In this document: one piece after another, positions 23,269 through 29,787 of the stretch
How the letters are laid out: each line of letters begins with the position of its first letter
Position numbering within the stretch: the first letter of the stretch is position 1
DNA from: Flavobacterium sp.
GTDB lineage: Bacteria; Bacteroidota; Bacteroidia; Flavobacteriales; Flavobacteriaceae
Direction of reading: 5' to 3'
NCBI GenBank assembly: GCA_018883065.1
Contig: VEQT01000012.1
Coordinates: 1 to 52,722, forward strand
DNA length: 52,722 nt
The notes under the pieces: model-generated
The model's input: only the letters and a program-made list of their open reading frames with translations
Databases searched by the model: none
Told to the model about the DNA's origin: nothing
Program-made: the position numbers and the translations under genes

Positions 23269-25956
23269 TTAATCTGCAATATTTGGCGCCAGCCATTTTG
23301 TGGCTTCTTCGGTACTGATATTTCTTCGTTTGGCGTAGTCTTCCACTTGATCGGCTTTTATTTTTCCCAAACCAAAATACTTGCTTTCAGGATGTGCAAA
23401 ATAATAGCCCGAAACCGAAGAGGCGGGCCACATGGCCATACTTTCGGTCAATTTTACGCCAATGGTTTCCTCGACTTGCAAAAGTTTCCAAATGGTCGGT
23501 TTTTCCAAATGATCGGGACAAGCCGGATATCCTGGCGCGGGACGAATACCTTTATATGCTTCTTGAATTAATTCGGAATTAGATAAATTTTCGTGGGCCG
23601 CATAGCCCCAAATTTCTGTACGTACTTGTAAATGGAGGTACTCGGCAAAAGCTTCGGCCAACCGATCAGCCAATGCTTTCACTAATATGGTGTTGTAATC
23701 GTCTAGTTTTTGTTCAAACTCAGCCGCTTTTTCATCAACTCCAAAACCAGTTGTCACACAAAAACACCCAATGTAATCTTGCTTGCCGCTGGCTTTGGGC
23801 GCTATAAAATCGGCCAACGCTATATTGGGCGCACCAACTGTTTTTTGGGCTTGTTGGCGGAGGGTTAAAAAGGTAATAGGCGGTAGGTTGGAGGTTGGAG
23901 GTTGTAGTTCGATGTCATTATCGTTGACGGTATTGGCTGGAAAAATTCCCAAAACGCCTTTGGCGGTAAACCATTTTTCGGCAACGATTTGGTTGAGCAT
24001 TTTTTGAGCATCAGCAAATAACGCCGTGGCTTGTTCGCCCACAACCTCATCGGCAAGAATAGCAGGATATTTTCCATACAATTCCCAAGATTGAAAAAAC
24101 GGTGTCCAATCGACAAATTCTACTAATTGGTCCAATGCTATCTCAACTGTTTTACTGCCTATAAAATGGGGTGTTTGTGGCGTGTAACTTTCCCAATTCA
24201 ATTTCAATTTGTTTTTACGTGCCTCATCTATCGATAAGAAATTTTTGTCCCGACTGCGGCTCAAATAGCCTTCACGCAACTGATCATATTCGGCACGAAT
24301 GGCTGTTGTGTAAGATTCTTTTGTTTCGTTTTGCAGCAAATTACTGGCTACGGTTACCGCACGCGAAGCATCGTTTACATGCACAACTGTAGCCGAATAT
24401 TCGGGCGCAATTTTTACGGCTGTATGCGCACGCGAAGTGGTTGCTCCACCAATCATGATGGGAATACTGATATTTAATTTTTCCATTTCTTTGGCCAGAT
24501 ACACCATTTCGTCCAAGGAAGGTGTAATCAAGCCACTCAAGCCAATGATATCAACTTGCTCACGTTGGGCCGTTTCAATGATTTTTTCGGGTGGCACCAT
24601 TACGCCTAAATCTATGATTTCAAAATTATTGCAAGCCAACACCACCGAAACGATGTTTTTTCCAATATCGTGAACATCGCCTTTTACGGTGGCCATCAGG
24701 ATACGGCCTGCCGACGACGATTTACCTTCTTTTTGTGCTTCGATGAAGGGCAACAAATAGGCCACCGCTTTTTTCATAACGCGTGCCGATTTGACTACCT
24801 GAGGCAGAAACATTTTACCGCTGCCAAATAAATCACCCACTACGTTCATACCGGCCATCAAATTGATTTCGATCACGTCTATCGCTTTGGCAGATCCTAT
24901 TCGGGCTTCTTCTACATCCAATTCAATAAATTCGTCGATGCCCTTCACCAACGAATGCGTGAGTCGTTCTTGTACTGATCCGTTTCTCCATTCTTGAATT
25001 TCTTTTTCTGCTCCAACATTTGTCGCTGTCCCTTTAAAACTCTCGGCCAAGTCCAACAAACGCTCAGTAGCATCGGCTCGTCTGTTGAGTAAAACATCTT
25101 CTACATGCTCGAGCAAAACAGGATCGATTTGATCATAAATTTCGAGCATTTCGGGGTTTACAATCCCCATGGTCATGCCGTGTTGGATGGCGTGATATAA
25201 AAACGCCGAGTGCATGGCTTCGCGCACTTTGTCGTTTCCGCGAAAAGAAAACGACACATTACTCACTCCGCCAGAAACGCCAGCATAAGGCAAATTCTCG
25301 CGTATCCATTGGGTAGCTTTAAAAAAGTCGAGGGCATTCAATTTATGTTCATCCATTCCAGTGGCCACCGGAAAAATATTGGGATCAAAAATGATATCTT
25401 CGGGAGGAAAATTTACCTCCTGCACTAAGATGTCATAACTGCGTTTGCAAATTTCAATGCGGCGTTCGTAGGTATCAGCCTGACCTTTTTCGTCAAAGGC
25501 CATCACAATAACAGCTGCACCATAACGCTTGATACGTTTGGCGTGTTGCACAAAAACTGCTTTACCTTCTTTCAAGGAAATAGAATTCACCACGCCTTTT
25601 CCTTGTATCACTTGTAAGCCCGCTTCAATAATTTCCCATTTAGAACTATCTATCATCACGGGAACTCGCGCAATATCGGGCTCAGCGGCGATCAAGTTGA
25701 GAAACTTGGTCATGGCAAACACACCATCAAGCATCCCTTCGTCCATGTTGACGTCGATAATTTGTGCACCACCTTCTACTTGGGCACGGGCAATATCGAG
25801 AGCAGCTTCATAATTTTCTTCTTTGATTAAACGCAAAAATTTGCGCGAACCAGTCACATTAGTCCGTTCGCCTACGTTGATAAAATTACTTTCGGGCGAA
25901 ACGATGAGCGGCTCCAAACCAGAGAGTTTTAAATATTTTGCACCTATATTATTCAT
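23269..25956 (-). CDS. metH: Cobalamin-dependent methionine synthase, folate/B12/activation part
   Basis: 895 aa: pterin-binding domain from about residue 20 ([26 protein letters not shown]), the four-helix cap, the cobalamin-binding domain with the DVHDIGKNI motif (base-off His) and [13 protein letters not shown], and the C-terminal AdoMet activation domain ([12 protein letters not shown]). The homocysteine domain is a separate upstream gene; together the parts are 1224 aa, the size of a full MetH. The two lie in different frames, and a split MetH is common in Bacteroidota, so this is a true split. A short in-frame insert PPTSNLPP between the B12 and activation regions derives from a 7-bp array (23886-23906). 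Confidence 0.95.
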   Translation of the reverse strand: MNNIGAKYLKLSGLEPLIVSPESNFINVGERTNVTGSRKFLRLIKEENYEAALDIARAQVEGGAQIIDVNMDEGMLDGVFAMTKFLNLIAAEPDIARVPVMIDSSKWEIIEAGLQVIQGKGVVNSISLKEGKAVFVQHAKRIKRYGAAVIVMAFDEKGQADTYERRIEICKRSYDILVQEVNFPPEDIIFDPNIFPVATGMDEHKLNALDFFKATQWIRENLPYAGVSGGVSNVSFSFRGNDKVREAMHSAFLYHAIQHGMTMGIVNPEMLEIYDQIDPVLLEHVEDVLLNRRADATERLLDLAESFKGTATNVGAEKEIQEWRNGSVQERLTHSLVKGIDEFIELDVEEARIGSAKAIDVIEINLMAGMNVVGDLFGSGKMFLPQVVKSARVMKKAVAYLLPFIEAQKEGKSSSAGRILMATVKGDVHDIGKNIVSVVLACNNFEIIDLGVMVPPEKIIETAQREQVDIIGLSGLITPSLDEMVYLAKEMEKLNISIPIMIGGATTSRAHTAVKIAPEYSATVVHVNDASRAVTVASNLLQNETKESYTTAIRAEYDQLREGYLSRSRDKNFLSIDEARKNKLKLNWESYTPQTPHFIGSKTVEIALDQLVEFVDWTPFFQSWELYGKYPAILADEVVGEQATALFADAQKMLNQIVAEKWFTAKGVLGIFPANTVNDNDIELQPPTSNLPPITFLTLRQQAQKTVGAPNIALADFIAPKASGKQDYIGCFCVTTGFGVDEKAAEFEQKLDDYNTILVKALADRLAEAFAEYLHLQVRTEIWGYAAHENLSNSELIQEAYKGIRPAPGYPACPDHLEKPTIWKLLQVEETIGVKLTESMAMWPASSVSGYYFAHPESKYFGLGKIKADQVEDYAKRRNISTEEATKWLAPNIAD
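23886..23906. repeat. 7-bp micro-array inside metH
   Basis: Plus strand units GGTTGGA, GGTTGGA, GGTTGTA. Translated on the minus strand it yields part of [10 protein letters not shown]. Twenty-one bases are a whole number of codons, so the frame is kept. Confidence 0.85.
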
Positions 25957-25975
25957 ACGTTTATGTCCCTTTTTA

Positions 25976-26003
25976 AAAATCTAAAATCTAAAACCTAAAC
26001 CCT
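25976..26003. repeat. 7-bp micro-array at the metH split junction
   Basis: Units AAAATCT, AAAATCT, AAAACCT, AAACCCT. It covers most of the gap between the two metH genes and runs into the last codons of the homocysteine-domain gene: its stop TAG and the GFRF end are made of array sequence. Confidence 0.85.
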
Positions 26004-26977
26004 CTCGGCTTAAACTCCTTCGCCACTTCGGCAATAGCTTTAATGTGTTCGGGAGTAGTGCCGCAACAACCTCCAATGATATTGATTAGGTTGTCTTGCA
26101 AATAGGATTTTATTAAGGCTTGCATTTCGGCAGGTGTTTGATCGTATTGGCCAAAGGCATTGGGCAAACCCGCATTGGGATGGGCTGATATGTTGAGTTG
26201 CGTATTCATAGCCAAACGCGACAAATAGGGTTTCAATTGATCGGCGCCCAAAGCGCAATTAAACCCGATACTCAACAATGGAATGTGTGAAATTGAAATT
26301 AAAAAGGCCTCTACCGTTTGCCCAGACAAGGTTCGACCAGAGGCGTCGGTGATTGTGCCAGATACCATCACGGGTATGTCTAGATTTCGGGCTTCTTTTA
26401 CTTCTTCAATGGCAAACAAAGCAGCTTTGGCATTGAGTGTATCAAAGATGGTTTCGACCAATAACACATCGCAGCCACCGTCAATTAGCGCTTCAACTTG
26501 TTGTTTGTATGCCACGCGTAATTCCTCAAATGTTATTGCACGAAAACCCGGATCATTTACATCGGGCGACATAGAAGCGGTGCGATTGGTTGGCCCAATA
26601 GATCCTGCTACATAGCGTGGTTTATCGGTAAATTCATTGGCCACTTCTCGGGCAATTTTGGCCGATTGATAGTTTAATTCGTAGACCAAATCTTCCAAGT
26701 GATAATCGGCCATACCAATTGTGGTTGACGAAAAGGTATTGGTTTCGACAATATCGGCCCCGGCTTCAAAATACAGGCGGTGCACTTTTTTTACCGCTTC
26801 GGGTTGGGTAATCGACAACAAATCGTTGTTGCCTTTTAGCGGGTGCGGAAAATCTTGGAATCGGGTTCCTCTAAAATCTTCTTCCGAAAAATTATTGCGC
26901 TGCAACAAAGTACCCATGGCACCGTCGAGCACAAGTATGCGTTGTTTGATGGCTTCTTGTATAGCTAACATAGGCAT
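25988..26977 (-). CDS. Homocysteine S-methyltransferase part of split methionine synthase
   Basis: 329 aa. TIM-barrel homocysteine-binding module, equivalent to residues 1-330 of full-length MetH. Catalyses the homocysteine half of methyl transfer when combined with the downstream B12 part. The zinc-binding cysteines are visible in GFNCALG and in GGCCGTTPEH (two adjacent Cys). The N-terminus KQRILVLDGAMGTLLQ is typical. A second in-frame ATG at 26971 could be used. The gene is first after the SAM-I riboswitch (27050-27148). A 14-codon leader frame begins at 27009 and overlaps this start. The downstream metH part begins 31 bp later. Confidence 0.94.
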   Translation of the reverse strand: MPMLAIQEAIKQRILVLDGAMGTLLQRNNFSEEDFRGTRFQDFPHPLKGNNDLLSITQPEAVKKVHRLYFEAGADIVETNTFSSTTIGMADYHLEDLVYELNYQSAKIAREVANEFTDKPRYVAGSIGPTNRTASMSPDVNDPGFRAITFEELRVAYKQQVEALIDGGCDVLLVETIFDTLNAKAALFAIEEVKEARNLDIPVMVSGTITDASGRTLSGQTVEAFLISISHIPLLSIGFNCALGADQLKPYLSRLAMNTQLNISAHPNAGLPNAFGQYDQTPAEMQALIKSYLQDNLINIIGGCCGTTPEHIKAIAEVAKEFKPRGFRF

Positions 26978-27049
26978 TGTTTGGTTTGTAAAACAAGCTC
27001 AGTAGGCATCAAAAAGTTATCAGAAAAAAGGGAGAAGGAAATTCTCGGG

Positions 27050-27148
27050 GTTATCTGCTCCGCCAAGGCGGATAGAATGTAGCACCTTCTTTTGGCAAAG
27101 GGTTGCTAAGCTTTCAACGGGTCTATTCCCTCCAGCTTTCGTGATAAC
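27050..27148 (-). ncRNA. SAM-I (S-box) riboswitch upstream of metH-metF
   Basis: In the minus strand the leader carries the SAM-I hallmarks: closing stem P1 GTTATC/GATAAC (27148-27143 with 27055-27050), the GAAAGCTGGAGGGAATAGACC region, TTGAAAGCTTAGCAACC (P3 and pseudoknot side), and AAGGTGCTACATTC of P4/J. The P1 pairs exactly. It senses SAM and represses methionine genes when SAM is plentiful. A second GATAAC lies 34 bases downstream (27021-27016), and a short GAGAA/TTCTC hairpin followed by six Ts lies between them. Either could belong to the expression platform, which is not resolved by eye. Placement before split metH and metF fits the known regulon. The rest of the gap 27000-27298 holds only the terminator at 27251-27278. 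Confidence 0.93.
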
Positions 27149-27250
27149 AATCAATACGAATATGAACACCGCAAAGTACGGCTATCTGTTTTAGAATTAC
27201 AAGTTATTAAAAATAAAAAACTACGATATCGTTTTCGATACACAACAAAA

Positions 27251-27278
27251 AAAACCTGTTCAATACTGAACAGGTTTT
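27251..27278 (-). terminator. Intrinsic terminator of the choice-of-anchor-J gene
   Basis: AAAACCTGTTCA and TGAACAGGTTTT arms (12 bp) around ATAC, followed by a T-run on the minus strand, 21 bp after the stop of the gene ending at 27299. It isolates that gene from the SAM-I-controlled operon. Confidence 0.85.
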
Positions 27279-27298
27279 AAAAGGCGAATAACGCTTGA

Positions 27299-28276
27299 TT
27301 AGTTTTTCACAACACGAGTCGTTCCAACTCCTTGAGAAGATGTAACTTTTAAGAAGTAAACTCCTGCTGTAAGATCGGCAATGTTGATTTGAGAAACTGT
27401 ACCGTTTACTTGGCTTACTACACGACCATTTACGTCAGTGATTTGAGCAGAAGTAATATCTAAATTATTTCTGTTATCAATATTCAATACAGTTGTAGCT
27501 GGGTTAGGATACACTGAAAAATTTCCTTTAAAGAAATCGTTGGTAGCCAACGGACGATCAACAGAGAATGTATCAAGACCAATAATATCAGAATTATTTC
27601 CTTGAGGCCCTCCATCGGTTACAAAATATCTAAAGGCGAATTTTACTTCTGTGGGCGAATTTAATCCCTCAATCACATATGAATACATGGTCCAAGTTGT
27701 TGGATATGCTGTTAACGTTAAATTAGGATTGATGTCAACCAATAGTTCAGTGAAATCACCAACTTGATCTGGACCACCTGCAGGATTTGTTGTAAACGCT
27801 CCATTCGTACTCATGCGCAATTGCAAGTTGTCTGGATAAGAAGCTGTATTGGTTGCAGAGAATTTACCTAAACGACTATAAAACGAAACTACATCACCAT
27901 CTTGTACAGTAACGCTTGGTGATATTAACCAATTGCTAATTGTAGCACCAGTTTGTAGTGCACTTGACGTACTGGTAAAGTTAACCAATGCAAAGGAATT
28001 GTTTCCTCCAGCTTGTCCAACTGGTATTGGACACACTTGACCATTGGTATAAGCTTGATTTTGAAACGGAGTTGCTTGAACAGTAGCACTCACCGTTACT
28101 GGAGTGTAGGAAGCAACTGTCCATAAAGTAGCAGAAGCTGAGGTGCTTTGGTTAGTACGTTGCCATCCGGCAGTTGTCAAATCGGCAGTTGTGCCATTAA
28201 ATGCATAGCTGTATTGGTTTTGTGCAAATGTTGCAAAAGGCACGACCAATAATAAAAGAAGTAATTTTTTCATCAT
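27299..28276 (-). CDS. Secreted choice-of-anchor-J protein with type IX sorting domain
   Basis: 325 aa. Signal peptide 1-18 (ending FATFAQ). Residues about 20-235 read as a cleaved-adhesin/choice-of-anchor-J jelly-roll: NNSFALVNFTS, NWLISPSVTVQDGDVVSFYSR, and WTMYSYVIEGLNSPTEVKFA. The C-terminal 75 residues are a type A T9SS sorting domain (FSVYPNPATTVLNID, VNGRVVSQV, LTAGVYFLKV, RVVKN). Likely a secreted or surface-attached adhesin or hydrolase accessory; no catalytic residues are seen. It has its own promoter and terminator, and lies between the two SAM-controlled units without an obvious link to them. Confidence 0.88.
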   Translation of the reverse strand: MMKKLLLLLLVVPFATFAQNQYSYAFNGTTADLTTAGWQRTNQSTSASATLWTVASYTPVTVSATVQATPFQNQAYTNGQVCPIPVGQAGGNNSFALVNFTSTSSALQTGATISNWLISPSVTVQDGDVVSFYSRLGKFSATNTASYPDNLQLRMSTNGAFTTNPAGGPDQVGDFTELLVDINPNLTLTAYPTTWTMYSYVIEGLNSPTEVKFAFRYFVTDGGPQGNNSDIIGLDTFSVDRPLATNDFFKGNFSVYPNPATTVLNIDNRNNLDITSAQITDVNGRVVSQVNGTVSQINIADLTAGVYFLKVTSSQGVGTTRVVKN

Positions 28277-28300
28277 AATTGTTTTTTAAAAATTGTTGCA

Positions 28301-28308
28301 CAAATATA
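28301..28308 (-). promoter_or_regulatory. Candidate -7 promoter element for the choice-of-anchor-J gene
   Basis: The minus strand reads TATATTTG (exact TAnnTTTG), 24 bp upstream of the ATG at 28276. No clear -33 partner, but the position and the A/T-rich leader agree with a promoter. Confidence 0.5.
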
Positions 28309-28349
28309 AAAAAAAATTAAAGTTAATAGGGAAATAAACTTATTTGTTT

Positions 28350-28357
28350 TAAATTTG
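28350..28357 (+). promoter_or_regulatory. Candidate -7 promoter element for metK
   Basis: TAAATTTG (exact TAnnTTTG). Transcription would begin near 28364, just before the first stem of the SAM-II-type riboswitch. No matching -33 element is visible. Confidence 0.5.
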
Positions 28358-28366
28358 TGGCCATCA

Positions 28367-28424
28367 ATTTGAGGAGAAATTTGATCTGATTGCAACCTCG
28401 TTAAAAAATGCTAAAGCAGGACTT
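28367..28424 (+). ncRNA. Candidate SAM-II-type (SAM/alpha) riboswitch of metK
   Basis: Stem P1 GAGG (28371-28374) pairs with CCTC (28396-28399) and is followed by the conserved CGTTAAAAAATGCTAAAGC core. The loop between the P1 arms contains AATTTGATCTGATTGCAA, and UCUG there can pair with CAGG at 28417-28420 to give the pseudoknot. These features match the SAM-II family consensus (the related SAM-V class shares the core). It lies 60 bp upstream of metK, which makes SAM. The evidence is motif and context; no covariance search was run. It differs from the SAM-I element at 27050-27148. Confidence 0.75.
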
Positions 28425-28439
28425 TCCCTTTAGCTTTTT
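28410..28439 (+). terminator. Candidate terminator overlapping the metK riboswitch core
   Basis: GCTAAAG (28410-28416) pairs with CTTTAGC (28428-28434), inside which GGA pairs with TCC around a 3-nt loop, and a T-run starts at 28435. The 5' arm is the conserved GCTAAAG of the riboswitch core, so ligand-bound pseudoknot and terminator cannot form at once. An additional GGAGAA (28373-28378) is complementary to TTCTCC (28442-28447). Confidence 0.55.
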
Positions 28440-28483
28440 ACTTCTCCAACGATTGTATTTTTTTAACTTAAAATACATTAACA

Positions 28484-29734
28484 ATGGCTTATTTATTTAC
28501 TTCTGAATCAGTGAGTGAAGGACACCCAGACAAGGTAGCTGACCAGATTTCAGACGCATTAATTGACAATTTTTTGGCTTTTGACCCCAGTTCAAAAGTA
28601 GCATGTGAAACATTAGTTACTACAGGCCAAGTGATTTTGGCAGGTGAGGTAAAATCAGACACTTATTTGGATGTGCAGCAAATTGCGCGCGACGTGATCA
28701 AGAAAATTGGGTACACCAAAAGCGAGTACATGTTTGAAGCTAATTCGTGTGGCGTATTATCTGCCATCCACGAACAATCAAGCGATATTAATCAAGGAGT
28801 AGAACGCAGCAAACCCGAAGAACAAGGTGCTGGCGACCAAGGAATGATGTTTGGCTATGCCACCAATGAAACCGAAAACTACATGCCACTAGCACTCGAT
28901 TTATCGCATGCGATTTTAATTGAATTGGCTGCCATACGTCGTGAAAATAAAGAAATTACTTATTTACGTCCAGATGCTAAGTCGCAGGTTACTTTAGAAT
29001 ATTCGGATGAAAACAAACCCGTTCGCATTGATGCGATTGTAATTTCTACCCAACACGATGACTTTGATGAAGAAGCCAAAATGTTGGAGAAAATATACCA
29101 CGATTTAACCACTATATTAATTCCACGCGTTAAAGCCAAGTATCCGCAATACGCCAAGCTTTTCAACGACCACATTACCTACCACATTAACCCAACTGGG
29201 AAGTTTGTAATTGGCGGCCCTCATGGCGACACAGGACTTACTGGACGTAAAATTATTGTGGATACCTATGGTGGAAAAGGCGCACATGGTGGTGGAGCAT
29301 TTTCAGGAAAAGACCCAAGTAAAGTAGACCGTTCAGCCGCATATGCTACCCGACACATTGCCAAAAACTTGGTAGCGGCAGGTTTGTGCGACGAGGTTTT
29401 AGTTCAAGTATCGTATGCAATTGGCGTGGCTAAGCCCACTTCGATTAACGTAAACACCTTTGGAACTGCAAAAGTAAACTTAACCGATGGCGAAATTGGC
29501 AAAAAAGTGGAAACCTTATTTGATCTTCGTCCGTATTACATTGAGCAAAGTTTAAAATTGAGAAATCCAATTTATAGTGAAACAGCGGCATACGGACATA
29601 TGGGACGCCAGCACCAAACCGTAACCAAAACGTTTAAAGCGCCAGGTGGCTTACAAAAAACAGTTAGCGTAGAATTATTTACTTGGGAACAACTCAACCG
29701 CGTAGATGATGTAAAAGCAGCATTTGGTTTATAA
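28484..29734 (+). CDS. metK: S-adenosylmethionine synthetase
   Basis: 416 aa, in the family range. Makes SAM from methionine and ATP. Motifs: [18 protein letters not shown] (ATP site), [24 protein letters not shown], the [14 protein letters not shown] loop and [19 protein letters not shown]. It is preceded by a candidate SAM-II-type riboswitch and TAnnTTTG promoter and followed by a bidirectional terminator, so it is a single-gene unit. End-product control through its leader would balance the SAM-I-controlled methionine genes on the other strand. Confidence 0.96.
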   Translation: MAYLFTSESVSEGHPDKVADQISDALIDNFLAFDPSSKVACETLVTTGQVILAGEVKSDTYLDVQQIARDVIKKIGYTKSEYMFEANSCGVLSAIHEQSSDINQGVERSKPEEQGAGDQGMMFGYATNETENYMPLALDLSHAILIELAAIRRENKEITYLRPDAKSQVTLEYSDENKPVRIDAIVISTQHDDFDEEAKMLEKIYHDLTTILIPRVKAKYPQYAKLFNDHITYHINPTGKFVIGGPHGDTGLTGRKIIVDTYGGKGAHGGGAFSGKDPSKVDRSAAYATRHIAKNLVAAGLCDEVLVQVSYAIGVAKPTSINVNTFGTAKVNLTDGEIGKKVETLFDLRPYYIEQSLKLRNPIYSETAAYGHMGRQHQTVTKTFKAPGGLQKTVSVELFTWEQLNRVDDVKAAFGL

Positions 29735-29754
29735 CCCAATTGTATTTGATATTG

Positions 29755-29786
29755 AAACGCCCGATGCAACAGTGTATCGGGCGTTT
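29755..29786. terminator. Bidirectional terminator between metK and the TonB-receptor-like gene
   Basis: AAACGCCCGAT (29755-29765) and ATCGGGCGTTT (29776-29786) are perfect 11-bp arms with a 10-nt loop. Plus strand has a six-T run after it; the minus strand ends in AAAA/TTTC. It serves both convergent genes, whose stops are at 29734 and 29788. Confidence 0.9.
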
Positions 29787-29787
29787 T

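Noticed and set aside
25957..25987. Possible frameshift that splits one metH gene
   Set aside because: The two parts do lie in different frames, but each has its own start region and stop, and separate Hcy and B12 modules are widespread in Bacteroidota. A natural split is the simpler reading.
27079..27110. Short hairpin-rich sequence as a tRNA gene
   Set aside because: It is part of the SAM-I riboswitch; no acceptor stem or T-loop is present. No tRNA gene was found anywhere in the window.
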